Below, piece by piece: positions 8,863 to 17,854 of a DNA stretch of 64,000 nt. The notes under the pieces were generated by a model. That model was not told the DNA's origin, did no database searches, and saw nothing but the letters and a program-made list of their open reading frames with translations. The stretch is from Mesorhizobium sp. ES1-4. GTDB lineage: Bacteria > Pseudomonadota > Alphaproteobacteria > Rhizobiales > Rhizobiaceae. The DNA is taken from assembly GCF_020164745.1 (NCBI RefSeq), contig NZ_JAIUGV010000004.1, forward strand, positions 372,001-436,000, given 5' to 3'. Numbering within the stretch: position 1 is the first letter of the stretch; every line of letters starts with the position of its first letter. Both the position numbers and the translations under genes were made by a program.

Positions 8863-9432
8863 TCAGTCCTTCGCGCGCTCCACATAGGACCCGTCGGCCG
8901 TCATCACTACCACGCGGGTGCCAGGCGCAATGTGCGGCGGCACGGTGGTGCGCACGCCGTTGGAAAGCACGGCCGGCTTGTAGGAGGAGGAGGCCGTCTG
9001 GCCCTTGGTCGTCGGCTCGGTTTCGACCACTTCGAAGGTGGCGCGCTGCGGCAGCACCAGGGCAATCGCGATGCCATTGAACTGCGACACCTGCACCGGC
9101 ATGCCTTCCTGCAGGTAGGGGGCCGCGTCGCCGACCACGGCTTCCGTCACCGCGACCTGGTCGTAGGTTTCCGGGTTCATGAAGTGATAGCCTTCGCCGT
9201 CGGCATAGAGGAAGGTGTGCTCGCGCTCCTCGACATAGGCGCGCTCCACCTGTTCGGTGGTGCGGTAGCGCTCCGACACCTTCACCCCGTCGCCGATGCG
9301 CCGCATGTCGAGCTGCGTCACGGGCGTGCCCTTGCCCGGGTGGATGTTTTCGGCAAAGAGGATCACATAAAGCTTGCCGTCCTTGTCGACGACATTGCCT
9401 TTACGGAGCGAACTGGCGATGACTTTCACCAC
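8863..9432 (-). CDS. efp: Translation elongation factor P
   Basis: EF-P binds ribosomes stalled at polyproline stretches and promotes peptide-bond formation. The 189-aa product has the KOW-like N-terminal domain and two OB domains, ending in [11 protein letters not shown]. The modifiable lysine sits in HPGKG. With the GTG start at 9432 it is residue 34, the same number as in the E. coli protein, which supports this start over the GTG at 9429. The gene diverges from epmA, encoding the enzyme that beta-lysylates this lysine. Confidence 0.95.
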   Translation of the reverse strand: MVKVIASSLRKGNVVDKDGKLYVILFAENIHPGKGTPVTQLDMRRIGDGVKVSERYRTTEQVERAYVEEREHTFLYADGEGYHFMNPETYDQVAVTEAVVGDAAPYLQEGMPVQVSQFNGIAIALVLPQRATFEVVETEPTTKGQTASSSYKPAVLSNGVRTTVPPHIAPGTRVVVMTADGSYVERAKD

Positions 9433-9528
9433 GGTTTTAAATCCTGCGAGAGTTGATTGGCGTTTGCCGGCTCGTGCGGCGCTGGATGGGGGCCTAGCGC
9501 ATCTTGGCGCGAACCGCCAGCCCCCGAT

Positions 9529-9576
9529 GCGAACTGACATGAGGGCGAACTGACTTGGGAGCGAACTGACATGAGG
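9529..9576. repeat. Three tandem 16-bp direct repeats between efp and epmA
   Basis: GCGAACTGACATGAGG (9529), GCGAACTGACTTGGGA (9545) and GCGAACTGACATGAGG (9561) follow one another at exactly 16-bp spacing. Copies 1 and 3 are identical and copy 2 differs at four positions. They lie upstream of both divergent genes, 27 bases before the epmA start. They could be an iterated protein-binding site or a recent slippage product; sequence alone cannot decide. Confidence 0.75.
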
Positions 9577-9602
9577 CGCATCGGCATGCCTTCGATCCGC
9601 CC

Positions 9603-10649
9603 ATGACCGCCGCGTCGCCCTGGTGGACGCCACATGTCCATGCCGACCGCCGTCCACGCCTGATGCTGCGCAACGGGCTGACGGTCGCCTTGCGCGACTG
9701 GTTCGCCCGCCACGACTTCATCGAGGTGGAGACGGCGGCGCTGCAGGTCTCGCCCGGCAACGAGGCGCACCTTGCGGCTTTTGCCACGGAAGCGGTCGGG
9801 CCGGATGGCGTCCGCTCGCCGCTTTATCTCCATACCTCGCCGGAATTCGCCTGCAAGAAGCTGCTTGCCGCGGGAGAACAGCGCATTTTCAGCCTCGGTC
9901 CGGTCTACCGCAACCGAGAGCGCGGCCCCTTGCATCATCCTGAATTCACCATGCTCGAATGGTACCGGGTGGGCGAGACCTATGAGAGCCTGATGCGCGA
10001 CTGCGCCGATCTGCTGGCGCTGGCCGCGACACGGGCAGGGGCCACGCGTTTTTCCTTCCGTGGCCGCGACTGCGATCCGTTCGCCGAACCGGAGCGGTTG
10101 ACTGTGGCGGACGCCTTCAGCCGCCATGCCGGCATCGACCTGCTGGCCACGGTCGCCGCCGATGGTGGCACCGACCGGGACGCGCTTCATGCCGCGCTTA
10201 TCCAGGCCGGCCTGCGTACCGCGCCTGACGACAGCTGGGCGGATTTGTTCAGCCGTGTGGTGGTGGAAAAGATCGAGCCGTTCCTCGGACAGGGGCGGGC
10301 GACCATCCTGTGCGAATATCCGGTCGCCGAGGCGGCGCTTGCCAGGCCGAGCCCGCGCGATCCGCGCGTCGCCGAGCGCTTCGAGCTCTATTGCTGCGGT
10401 GTCGAGCTCGCCAACGGCTTTGGCGAGTTGACCGACGCGGCCGAGCAGCGCCGGCGCTTCATCATCGAAATGGACGACAAGGAGCGCATCTATGGCGAGC
10501 GCTATCCGCTGGACGAGGATTTTCTGGCGGCCCTTGCCATCATGCCGCAGGCCAGCGGCATCGCGCTTGGCTTCGACCGCCTGGTGATGCTGGCGACCGG
10601 CGCGCACAAGATCGAGGACGTGATCTGGACGCCGGTCGCGGCATCTTGA
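9603..10649 (+). CDS. epmA: EF-P--(R)-beta-lysine ligase EpmA (GenX/PoxA)
   Basis: EpmA is a truncated class II lysyl-tRNA synthetase paralogue that attaches beta-lysine to EF-P. The 348-aa product contains class II motif 2 ([20 protein letters not shown]) and motif 3 ([15 protein letters not shown]) and has no N-terminal anticodon-binding OB domain. That absence separates it from true LysS. It diverges from efp with a 170-base intergenic region. The partner EpmB (lysine 2,3-aminomutase) is not in this window. Confidence 0.93.
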   Translation: MTAASPWWTPHVHADRRPRLMLRNGLTVALRDWFARHDFIEVETAALQVSPGNEAHLAAFATEAVGPDGVRSPLYLHTSPEFACKKLLAAGEQRIFSLGPVYRNRERGPLHHPEFTMLEWYRVGETYESLMRDCADLLALAATRAGATRFSFRGRDCDPFAEPERLTVADAFSRHAGIDLLATVAADGGTDRDALHAALIQAGLRTAPDDSWADLFSRVVVEKIEPFLGQGRATILCEYPVAEAALARPSPRDPRVAERFELYCCGVELANGFGELTDAAEQRRRFIIEMDDKERIYGERYPLDEDFLAALAIMPQASGIALGFDRLVMLATGAHKIEDVIWTPVAAS

Positions 10650-10670
10650 ATGAGAGGCCAGGCCTCGAGT

Positions 10671-11087
10671 TCAATGCGCGAAAACCTGCTCTAATGACCG
10701 AAAACCCTTGAATTCCAGGGCGTTGCCCGAGGGGTCGCGGATGAACAGCGTGGCCTGTTCGCCAGGCTCGCCCTTGAAGCGGATCATTGGCCGTTCCAGC
10801 CAGTCTATGTCGTCGCGCGCTTCCAGGCGCGTGGCCAGGCGCTGCCAGTCGTCCATCAGGAGCACGGCGCCGAAATGCGGGATCGGCACCGAAATGCCGT
10901 CGACCTTGCCGTCACTGGCGGCTTGCGCGGCTTGCGGCCGCAGATGCGCCGACATCTGGTGGCCGAAAAGGTCGAAATCGACCCAGGTCGCCGACGAGCG
11001 GCCGATCGCGCAGCCCAGCACCTCGCCATAGAAAGTACGGGTTTCATCGAGATCACGAACCGGAAAGGCTAGGTGGAAAGGTGTCAT
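10671..11087 (-). CDS. VOC (glyoxalase/bleomycin resistance) family protein
   Basis: The 138-aa protein has a single vicinal-oxygen-chelate domain pair. The N-terminal repeat begins MTPFHLAFPVRDLDETRTFY and the C-terminal repeat ends with IRDPSGNALEFKGF, where His and Glu are likely metal ligands. It includes the GHQMSAHL segment common in this subfamily. It converges with epmA and diverges from pmbA. The substrate cannot be told from sequence; dioxygenase, glyoxalase or resistance functions are all possible. Confidence 0.82.
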   Translation of the reverse strand: MTPFHLAFPVRDLDETRTFYGEVLGCAIGRSSATWVDFDLFGHQMSAHLRPQAAQAASDGKVDGISVPIPHFGAVLLMDDWQRLATRLEARDDIDWLERPMIRFKGEPGEQATLFIRDPSGNALEFKGFRSLEQVFAH

Positions 11088-11260
11088 GGCGAAGGCTCCA
11101 GATAGGCAAAAGCCGAGGCGTCCGTTCTTAGCGGGCGCTTCGATGGCGATTTGGTCGCGGCATCCTGATTGCCCTTCTGCCATTGCACAAGCGGCATTGG
11201 AACAATAGATGGTGCGGCAGCATCTGCCTTCCGGACAGGCCGAAGAAACAGGATGAATGC

Positions 11261-12604
11261 ATGACCGACAAGCTCGACGCCGCGAAATTGACGGACCGCG
11301 TCGCGGCGCTGGTCGAGGCCGCGAAACGCGCTGGCGCCGATGCCGCCGACGCCGTCGCCGTGCGTGGCCGCTCGACCGGAGTCGCGGTGCGGCTTGGCAA
11401 GGTCGAAAACACCGAAGCGTCCGAGGGCGATGACGTTTCGCTGCGGGTCTTCGTCGGCCGGCGTGTGGCCAGCGTGTCGGCCACCGCCGCGTCCGATCCG
11501 AAGGCGCTTGCCGAGCGCGCCGTCGCCATGGCCAAGGTGTCACCCGAGGATCCCTACCAGGGTCTTGCCGATCCTGCGCTGCTGGCCAGGCAGACCCGCG
11601 ATCTCGACCTGTTCGACGCGACCGAAGTGTCGGCTGAACAGTTGAAGGAAGCGGCCCTTGCGGCCGAGGCGGCAGCCCTTGCGGTCAAAGGGGTGACCAA
11701 TTCGTCAGGCGCCAATGCCAGCGCCGGGCTTGGCGGGCTGGTTCTGGCCACCTCGCATGGCTTTCTCGGTCACTATGTCGCCTCGCGCTTTGCGCGCTCG
11801 GCCAGCGTGATTGCCGGCGAGGGCACCGGCATGGAGCGCGACTATGAATTCTCCTCGCGCCAGCATTTCGCCGATCTCGATGCGCCCGAGGATATCGGCC
11901 GCAAGGCTGGCGAACGGGCCGTGCGCCGCCTTGGCGCGCGCAAGGCAGCGACCGGATCGGTCGACGTGGTGTTCGACCCGCGCGTCGCGCGTGGCATTGC
12001 CGGCCATATCGCGGGCGCCATCAACGGCGCTTCCGTCGCACGCAAGACCTCGTTCCTGCGCGACATGATGGGCAAGCAGGTGGCTGCTTCCGCCATCACC
12101 GTAACCGACGAGCCGCTGCGGCGCCGTGGCCAGGCCTCGCGCCCATTCGATGGCGAAGGCGTCGAGGGCGAGAAACTCCTGATGATCGAAAACGGTGTCC
12201 TCAAGCACTGGTTCCTGTCGACATCGGCGGCCCGGGAGCTTGGCCTTGTCACCAATGGTCGCGGCGCGCGCAGTGGCTCGTCCGTCTCGCCTTCGTCGAC
12301 GAACCTTGCCATCGAACCGGGCGAGCGCTCGCCCGAGGATTTGATCGGCTCGCTCAAGACCGGCTTCTATGTCACCGAGGTGTTTGGCCACGGCGTCGAC
12401 ATGCTCACCGGCGAATACAGCCGCGGCGCCTCCGGCTTCTGGATCGAAAATGGCGCGCTTGCCTATCCGGTCGCCGAAGTCACCATCGCCTCGAACCTGA
12501 AGACGATGTTCCTCAACATGGTGCCGGCGAATGACCTCGACCGCAATTTCGGCACCGCCGCCCCGACGCTCCTGATCGAAGGCATGACCCTTGCCGGAGC
12601 ATGA
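11261..12604 (+). CDS. pmbA: PmbA/TldE-family metalloprotease subunit
   Basis: TldE (PmbA) pairs with TldD in a cytoplasmic protease complex known from microcin and CcdA processing. The 447-aa product has the family organisation and ends with the typical LIEGMTLAG. It lacks the HExxxH zinc motif carried by TldD, which marks it as the non-catalytic TldE partner. The ATG at 11261 has AGGA nine bases upstream. The following phosphatase gene overlaps its 3' end by 14 bases. tldD is not in the window. Confidence 0.88.
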   Translation: MTDKLDAAKLTDRVAALVEAAKRAGADAADAVAVRGRSTGVAVRLGKVENTEASEGDDVSLRVFVGRRVASVSATAASDPKALAERAVAMAKVSPEDPYQGLADPALLARQTRDLDLFDATEVSAEQLKEAALAAEAAALAVKGVTNSSGANASAGLGGLVLATSHGFLGHYVASRFARSASVIAGEGTGMERDYEFSSRQHFADLDAPEDIGRKAGERAVRRLGARKAATGSVDVVFDPRVARGIAGHIAGAINGASVARKTSFLRDMMGKQVAASAITVTDEPLRRRGQASRPFDGEGVEGEKLLMIENGVLKHWFLSTSAARELGLVTNGRGARSGSSVSPSSTNLAIEPGERSPEDLIGSLKTGFYVTEVFGHGVDMLTGEYSRGASGFWIENGALAYPVAEVTIASNLKTMFLNMVPANDLDRNFGTAAPTLLIEGMTLAGA

Positions 12605-13394
12605 GCTGAGCACTGCCAGCGCCGATCTGGACCTGCCGCTGCTGCGCGACGCCGCCCGCGAGGCGGGTCTCATCGCCATGCGCTACTTCGGCAACAATCC
12701 GCAGGTCTGGATGAAGGGAGGCACCTCGCCGGTCAGCGAAGCCGATCATGCCGCCGACGCGTATCTGCGCCAGACGCTGCTGGCGGCGCGGCCGGATTAT
12801 GGCTGGCTGTCGGAAGAGACGGCCGACGATCCGGCGCGGCTTTCGGCACGCCGCACCTTTGTTGTCGACCCGATCGACGGCACGCGCGGCTTCCTCGAAG
12901 GCCAGCGCACCTGGTGCGTCAGCGTTGCCGTGGTCGAGCATGGCCGCACGCTCGCCGGCGTGCTCGAATGCCCGGCGATGAACGAGACGTACTGGGCGTT
13001 GCCTGCCCAGGGCGCCTTCCGTGACGGCAGACGCATCGCGGTGCGCAAGCCTGGAGACAAAGCCGAGATTTCAGGGTTGAAGCAGTTGATCGACCTGGTG
13101 CCGGCGGGCTGGCAGGAGCGGCTGCGGCGAGCACCCTACATCCCCTCGCTCGCCTACCGCCTGGCGATGATCGCCAACGGCACGCTCGATGCAACGTTCG
13201 TCAAGCCGAATGCGCATGACTGGGACATCGCCGCCGCAGATCTCATCCTGCGCGAGGCGGGCGGCCAGTTGCTCGACCCGAATAGCCGGGCGCCGCTCTA
13301 CGCCGGCGAGGTGATCCGCCACGGCGCGCTCGCCGCCGGCAGCGGGGAACTGCTGGCGGTGCTCGTCGATGTCATCGCCGGGCTGGATGCCTGA
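12591..13394 (+). CDS. Inositol monophosphatase / CysQ-type 3'(2'),5'-bisphosphate nucleotidase family
   Basis: This is a lithium-sensitive type metal-dependent phosphatase of 267 aa. Metal ligands are visible as EE (75-76), DPIDGT (93-98) and the C-terminal HDWDIAAADLILREAGG (about 210-226). The best start is TTG at 12591, preceded by GAAGG with 8-base spacing and overlapping the end of pmbA. The next in-frame ATG would delete the first helix. Rhizobial members act on PAP or inositol phosphates; sequence does not tell which. Confidence 0.87.
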   Translation: MPEHELSTASADLDLPLLRDAAREAGLIAMRYFGNNPQVWMKGGTSPVSEADHAADAYLRQTLLAARPDYGWLSEETADDPARLSARRTFVVDPIDGTRGFLEGQRTWCVSVAVVEHGRTLAGVLECPAMNETYWALPAQGAFRDGRRIAVRKPGDKAEISGLKQLIDLVPAGWQERLRRAPYIPSLAYRLAMIANGTLDATFVKPNAHDWDIAAADLILREAGGQLLDPNSRAPLYAGEVIRHGALAAGSGELLAVLVDVIAGLDA

Positions 13395-13470
13395 ACGCAC
13401 TTTCGACAGTTCCAAAGTCGGCGGCTTTGGTCTAGACCTGTCGCAAACTCACAATATGTGAAGGACCGAC

Positions 13471-13716
13471 ATGACCGCGGAAGACGGGAAGAAACAGCTT
13501 TTGCATCTGGTGTTCGGCGGCGAACTCAAGAAGCTGGGCGGGACCGAGTTCCGGGATCTCGATGCGCTCGACATCGTCGGCGTCTATCCCGACTATCAAT
13601 CCGCGCACACTGCCTGGAAAGCCAAGGCGCAAGCCAGCGTCGACAACGCCCATATGCGTTATTTCGTCGTCCATCTGCACCGTCTGCTGGATCCCGATAG
13701 CAAGGCCGCCGGTTGA
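13471..13716 (+). CDS. DUF4170 family small protein
   Basis: This 81-aa soluble protein (LLHLVFGGELKKLGG near the N-terminus) matches what I know of DUF4170, a family of small alphaproteobacterial proteins often beside lipid A and Kdo genes. The start has AAGGA upstream. Its TGA overlaps a TTG start for the next gene, an acyltransferase-like protein, so it heads an apparent four-gene operon ending in lpxK. No function is known to me. Confidence 0.8.
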   Translation: MTAEDGKKQLLHLVFGGELKKLGGTEFRDLDALDIVGVYPDYQSAHTAWKAKAQASVDNAHMRYFVVHLHRLLDPDSKAAG

Positions 13717-14513
13717 CTTCGATGGAACATGATCTGGCGAAAGAGCCAGCCAGCGAGGCCGCGCCCGCGGGCAGGGGCGGCAGCCGCAAGACCAAGGCCT
13801 TCTGGCGCAGGATACGCGAGCCGCTCGCACAGTCCCGATTCGTCAAGAATGCGATTGCCAGCCTGCTCGCCCAGTTCGTGCGATTGGTTCGCCTGACCAG
13901 CCCCCTCGTCGACGGATCGGCTCGCTTTTCGGGCGGCGCCTATGCCGAGTTCGAGCCGGGGATCATTGCTCTGTGGCATGGGCAGCATCTTTTGACGCCG
14001 GCCTACTACCCAAAGCGTAAACCTTTGGTCGCCATGGTGTCGCGAAGCGCCGATGCCGAGCTCAACGCGCTGATGCTGGAGAAGTTCGGCATCGAGGCGG
14101 TGCGCGGGTCGGGCGGACGTGACAATGCCAGGCATCTGGACAAGGGCGGGGCCAAGGCGCTCATCGCCCTCAAAAAGTCGCTCACATCAGGCAAGAACGT
14201 CGCCATGATCGCAGACATACCCCACGGTACCCCACGCGATGCAGGGCTCGGTATCGTGCTTTTGGCTCGCCTCTCCGGCCGGCCGCTGCTGCCCGTCGCT
14301 ATCGCCACCAGCCGCCGCAAGGTGTTGGAAAAGAGCTGGGACAAGACCACCATCAACCTGCCCTTCGGCCGCTCCGCCGTGACCATCGGCGCGCCGATCT
14401 TCGTGGCGGCGGATGCCGACGATGCCGAAATGGAGCGCAAGCGCCAGGAGGTGACGGCTGCCCTCAATGCCGCGACCGCCGAGGCCTACCGTCTCGTGGA
14501 TGGGCCGCGGTGA
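13713..14513 (+). CDS. DUF374 lysophospholipid acyltransferase-like protein
   Basis: The protein belongs to the LPLAT acyltransferase superfamily (DUF374 branch). The core spans about residues 60-230 with IALWHGQHLL and VRGSGGRDN, regions matching the acyl-acceptor and phosphate-binding blocks of the fold, then GRPLLPVAIATS. The TTG at 13713 has AAGG seven bases upstream and overlaps the preceding stop; ATG at 13722 is the alternative. Sitting between DUF4170 and waaA, it is likely to act in lipid A or Kdo-lipid assembly at the inner membrane. The exact acyl transfer is unknown. Confidence 0.83.
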   Translation: MTSMEHDLAKEPASEAAPAGRGGSRKTKAFWRRIREPLAQSRFVKNAIASLLAQFVRLVRLTSPLVDGSARFSGGAYAEFEPGIIALWHGQHLLTPAYYPKRKPLVAMVSRSADAELNALMLEKFGIEAVRGSGGRDNARHLDKGGAKALIALKKSLTSGKNVAMIADIPHGTPRDAGLGIVLLARLSGRPLLPVAIATSRRKVLEKSWDKTTINLPFGRSAVTIGAPIFVAADADDAEMERKRQEVTAALNAATAEAYRLVDGPR

Positions 14514-15826
14514 GCGGCCGCTGGGCGCGTACTGTATTGTCAGCGTACCGTTTTGCCGGTGCGGCCGCCTATCCACTGGTCTGGCCCTATGTCGCCTGGC
14601 GCACCTCGCGCGGCAAGGAAGACCGCAACCGAAGGCGCGAGCGCTATGGCGTCGCCGGCCGGCCGCGCCCCGACGGGCCGGTGATCTGGATCCATGCCGC
14701 GAGCGTCGGCGAGACCTTGGCCGTCGTGCCGCTCGTCGAAAGCATTCTGGATTACGGCGTCAACATCGTGCTGACAACCGGCACGGTGACCTCAGCCCAG
14801 GTCGTCGACGAGCGCCTCGGCGATCGCATCATCCACCAATACGTTCCACTCGACCTGAAGCCGGCGGTCAGCCGCTTCCTCGATCACTGGAAACCTGATC
14901 TGGCGATCATCGCCGAATCCGAGATCTGGCCGATGACCATCCTCGAACTTGGTGCCCGCCACGTGCCGCAGGTGCTGGTCAATGGCAGGCTCTCCGATCG
15001 CTCCTTCACGTCCTGGAAGAAGCGGGCCAACATCGCCGAGGCGCTGTTCGAAAACCTGGCACATGTCGTTGCCCAGTCCGACGTCGACGGCGAGCGGTTT
15101 CGCGTGCTCGGCGCCCGGCCGGTCACGGTGTCGGGAAATCTCAAGGTCGACACCAACCCGCCGCCGGTCGACCAACGGGCGCTTGGCACTTTGCAGCGGC
15201 AGATCGCCGGTCGCCCGACCTGGGCGGCGATCTCGACCCATGATGGCGAGGAAGTGGTCGCCGCGGAAGTCCACGCGACGCTGCACAAGCGTCACAACGG
15301 CCTTTTGACGATCGTCGTTCCGCGCCATCCCGACCGCGCCGAGGCCCTTGCCGCGCAGATTTCCGGCATGGGCCTGAAAGTCGCGCGGCGCAGCAAGGGG
15401 GATCGAATCGGGTCGGACACCGATATCCTGCTCGGCGATACGATCGGCGAGATGGGGCTTTATCTCAGGCTGACCGAAATCGCTTTCGTCGGCCGCTCGC
15501 TGACCTCCGAAGGCGGCCAGAATCCGCTCGAGCCGGCCATGCTCGACACCGCTGTTCTCGCCGGACGCAACGTGCAGAATTTTCGCGAGGCCTATCAGCG
15601 CCTGCTCGACAGCGGCGGCGCCAAGCTGGTGCGCGACCGCGACATGCTGGCTGGCGCGGTCAATTTCCTCCTGACCAACGAGGTGGCGCGCCATGAGATG
15701 ATGGCGGCGGGGATCGCGACTGTCGATGAAATGCGCGGCGCGCTGGCACGCACGCTCAAGTCGCTCGAACCCTATATCCAGCCGCTGGTGGTCAAGGCGC
15801 GCCTGAAGGGCGCCAACGGGCGCTAG
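14510..15826 (+). CDS. waaA: 3-deoxy-D-manno-octulosonic acid (Kdo) transferase
   Basis: WaaA (KdtA) transfers Kdo from CMP-Kdo to lipid IVA at the inner membrane. The 438-aa product has an N-terminal membrane-anchoring segment (AYRFAGAAAYPLVWPYVAW), the catalytic-glutamate motif IHAASVGET (about residues 61-69), and the GT-B C-terminal donor-site motif GGQNPLEPA. The GTG start overlaps the upstream stop (GTGA), and lpxK starts one base after its stop. Whether it adds one or two Kdo residues cannot be read from sequence. Confidence 0.94.
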   Translation: MSGRWARTVLSAYRFAGAAAYPLVWPYVAWRTSRGKEDRNRRRERYGVAGRPRPDGPVIWIHAASVGETLAVVPLVESILDYGVNIVLTTGTVTSAQVVDERLGDRIIHQYVPLDLKPAVSRFLDHWKPDLAIIAESEIWPMTILELGARHVPQVLVNGRLSDRSFTSWKKRANIAEALFENLAHVVAQSDVDGERFRVLGARPVTVSGNLKVDTNPPPVDQRALGTLQRQIAGRPTWAAISTHDGEEVVAAEVHATLHKRHNGLLTIVVPRHPDRAEALAAQISGMGLKVARRSKGDRIGSDTDILLGDTIGEMGLYLRLTEIAFVGRSLTSEGGQNPLEPAMLDTAVLAGRNVQNFREAYQRLLDSGGAKLVRDRDMLAGAVNFLLTNEVARHEMMAAGIATVDEMRGALARTLKSLEPYIQPLVVKARLKGANGR

Positions 15827-15827
15827 C

Positions 15828-16853
15828 GTGGCCTCCGAAGCACCGCCATTCTGGTGGGAGGAGCCGGACTGGAAGGTCCTGGCGCTGTCGCCGCTGTCGG
15901 CCGTCTATGCGCTGGTCGCCGGTCGTGGCATGCGGCGGGCCCGGCGCGAGAAGATCGAGGCGCCGGTTCTGTGCGTCGGCAATTTCACTGTTGGCGGCAC
16001 CGGCAAGACGCCGGTGGCGATCGCGCTCGCCCAACAGGCCAGGCGCATGCGGCTGAAGCCCGGTTTCCTGTCTCGCGGCCATGGCGGCTCCTTCGCGGAG
16101 CCGCATGTCGTCGATGTCAGCCATGACAGCGCCAGACATGTCGGCGACGAACCGCTGCTGCTGGCCGAACATGCTCCGGTGGCGGTGACGCCCAATCGAG
16201 CCGCCGGCGCCCGGCTGCTGCTGGAAAAGCACGATTGTGATTTCCTGATCATGGACGACGGCTTCCAGAGTGCGCGCATCCACATCGATTATGCGCTGGT
16301 GGTCGTCGATGCCCGCTACGGGATCGGCAATGGCCGCGTCATCCCGGGCGGCCCGCTCAGGGCCAAGATCGTCGACCAACTGGTTTTCACCAGCGGCTTG
16401 CTGAAGATGGGTGAGGGCACGGCCGCGGACACGGTGGTCCGTCAGGCAGCGCGTGCCGGCCGGCCGATCTTCGATGCCCATACCGAGCCGAGCAGCAAGG
16501 CGGAGTTTGCCGGAAAGCGATTTCTGGCCTTCGCCGGCATCGGTCATCCTGAGAAATTCTTCGACACGGTTCGCGGGGCCGGCGGCGAGGTGGTCGTGTC
16601 CAGGCCCTTTCCGGACCATCACTTCTACGCCGAGGACGAGCTTGCCGAACTGGCCGCGACGGCGCGGGCCGAAGGCCTTGGCCTGATCACCACCGCCAAG
16701 GACGCCGCCCGGTTGCGCCATGGCGCCTCGCAGGAATTTCTCGGCGGTCTCGACGTGCTGGAAATCGACACGGTGTTCGAACCCGACCACGTTCCCGAAC
16801 GCGTCATCGAGGAGACGCTCGACGCCTGGCGGCAGCGCAAGCTGAGAGGCTAA
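15828..16853 (+). CDS. lpxK: Tetraacyldisaccharide 4'-kinase
   Basis: LpxK phosphorylates the 4' position of the lipid A disaccharide precursor. The 341-aa product has an N-terminal hydrophobic segment, a Walker A motif GGTGKTP (56-62) and the family motif MDDGFQ. The catalytic region DARYGIGNGRVIPGGPLR is intact. The start is GTG, one base after waaA. Its TAA interlocks by 4 bases with the stop of the opposing DUF2093 gene. Rhizobium leguminosarum removes this 4'-phosphate later, so kinase presence does not fix the mature lipid A structure. Confidence 0.94.
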   Translation: MASEAPPFWWEEPDWKVLALSPLSAVYALVAGRGMRRARREKIEAPVLCVGNFTVGGTGKTPVAIALAQQARRMRLKPGFLSRGHGGSFAEPHVVDVSHDSARHVGDEPLLLAEHAPVAVTPNRAAGARLLLEKHDCDFLIMDDGFQSARIHIDYALVVVDARYGIGNGRVIPGGPLRAKIVDQLVFTSGLLKMGEGTAADTVVRQAARAGRPIFDAHTEPSSKAEFAGKRFLAFAGIGHPEKFFDTVRGAGGEVVVSRPFPDHHFYAEDELAELAATARAEGLGLITTAKDAARLRHGASQEFLGGLDVLEIDTVFEPDHVPERVIEETLDAWRQRKLRG

Positions 16854-17083
16854 CCCCGTTTGCGCATCTCCGGATGCGCCTCGATTTCGCGGCGCAGCGA
16901 AGCGGCAGCGTTCACGTAGGGCTCCTGCCTCGCGACGCTCCAGTATTTCAGCTCATCCAGCGGAATGTTTTCGCCGGTTACGGCGCAACGCACGAACGAG
17001 CCGGGGCTGGTGACCTGGAAATCGCCATCGAGGTAGCGGATGCGGGCTTCCTTGCCGCCGGGGCCTTCGAAACGGTTCATCAT
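16850..17083 (-). CDS. DUF2093 family protein
   Basis: This 77-aa soluble protein begins MMNRFEGPGGKEARIRYLDG and contains the C-terminal block GENIPLDELKYWSVARQEPY, matching the small alphaproteobacterial DUF2093 family as I know it. It is convergent with lpxK and the two stops share CTAA. A single cysteine (RCAVTGE) is present. No function is known to me. Confidence 0.8.
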   Translation of the reverse strand: MMNRFEGPGGKEARIRYLDGDFQVTSPGSFVRCAVTGENIPLDELKYWSVARQEPYVNAAASLRREIEAHPEMRKRG

Positions 17084-17197
17084 ACGGTGGTGCCGAGCTT
17101 CATGAAGATGTCATCGCCATAAATCGCAGGGAAGGTCAAGCTTGGCGCAATGCAAGGCTGCTATCGGACAATCGCAAACGGCTGTTTTGAGGGTGGC

Positions 17198-17794
17198 ATG
17201 GACATTTCTTCTGCACGGCTGGCTTCTTTGCTGGTGGAGGCGATGACACCGCAGGCTGTGCCGTCGGCGAAAGCCGATCCGGCCAACGTGGCTCTGGTCA
17301 AGGCGTTGGTCCAGCCGCCGACGCCGCCCCTTCTGGCGCAACAGACGGCGCCGGTATTGTTGGCCCTGCCTTCAACGGCGATTGCCGCCAAAGTGCAGCA
17401 GATCGCTTCGGCCGGTATTGTCGAGGCGTATCTGGCTCAGGTCGAACCAGCCGATGGCACCGATGCAGCCCCCGCCGCCGCCGTGGCGAGGCAGTCGACG
17501 CAGGACGTCGAGACGCAAAAAGGTCTGGCGGTACCTCTGGTAAAAGCCGAGAACGCCGATCCAGCCGGCGGCCCGGCGGCGGCGGGGCTGGCGGCGGTGA
17601 CGCCAATGGGGCCAGCCTGGCGCCAGGCATCCAACCAGAATATCCCCGCTAGGCGAGGGCAGACCGCGTCCCGGCCAAACGGCATGCAGGAGCAGGGTTC
17701 CGAACCCCTGCTGCTCAAGGTTGCCTTTGTCTCGGCAACCGCCGGCTTGCTCGGGGCGGCGGCATTCGGTTTGGCCTTGCGGATGTTCAGCTAA
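17198..17794 (+). CDS. Hypothetical Ala/Pro-rich protein with one C-terminal membrane segment
   Basis: The ATG at 17198 follows GAGGG and gives 198 aa; an in-frame start 48 bases upstream lacks a ribosome-binding site. The body is low-complexity (Ala, Pro, Gln, Val). One hydrophobic segment near the C-terminus (VAFVSATAGLLGAAAFGLAL) could anchor it in the inner membrane with a very short tail. I recognise no family. The regular coding bias and full-length frame make it a probable real gene. Confidence 0.55.
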   Translation: MDISSARLASLLVEAMTPQAVPSAKADPANVALVKALVQPPTPPLLAQQTAPVLLALPSTAIAAKVQQIASAGIVEAYLAQVEPADGTDAAPAAAVARQSTQDVETQKGLAVPLVKAENADPAGGPAAAGLAAVTPMGPAWRQASNQNIPARRGQTASRPNGMQEQGSEPLLLKVAFVSATAGLLGAAAFGLALRMFS

Positions 17795-17797
17795 GTA

Positions 17798-17835
17798 ATT
17801 CCAGGAAAAGTGCGCAGCGGTTTTCCGTCCGGAAT
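17798..17835. repeat. Palindromic intergenic mosaic element
   Basis: Nested inverted repeats lie just after the hypothetical membrane protein. ATTCC (17798-17802) pairs with GGAAT (17831-17835), and GGAAAA (17804-17809) with TTTTCC (17821-17826). The core GCGCAGCGGTTTTC also occurs at about 32364-32377 and, in inverted partial form, at about 35176-35186. It may double as a transcription stop between the two convergent genes. Confidence 0.6.
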
Positions 17836-17854
17836 GCCTAAAGATCCAAAAAGC

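Noticed and set aside
8841..8866. CTGAGC...GCTCAG stem between the patatin gene and efp, considered as a terminator
   Set aside because: The 6-bp stem has a 14-base loop, overlaps the efp stop and lacks a U-tract; too weak to list.
9603..10649. Annotation as lysyl-tRNA synthetase
   Set aside because: The N-terminal anticodon-binding domain is missing and the gene adjoins efp, so EpmA is the right call.
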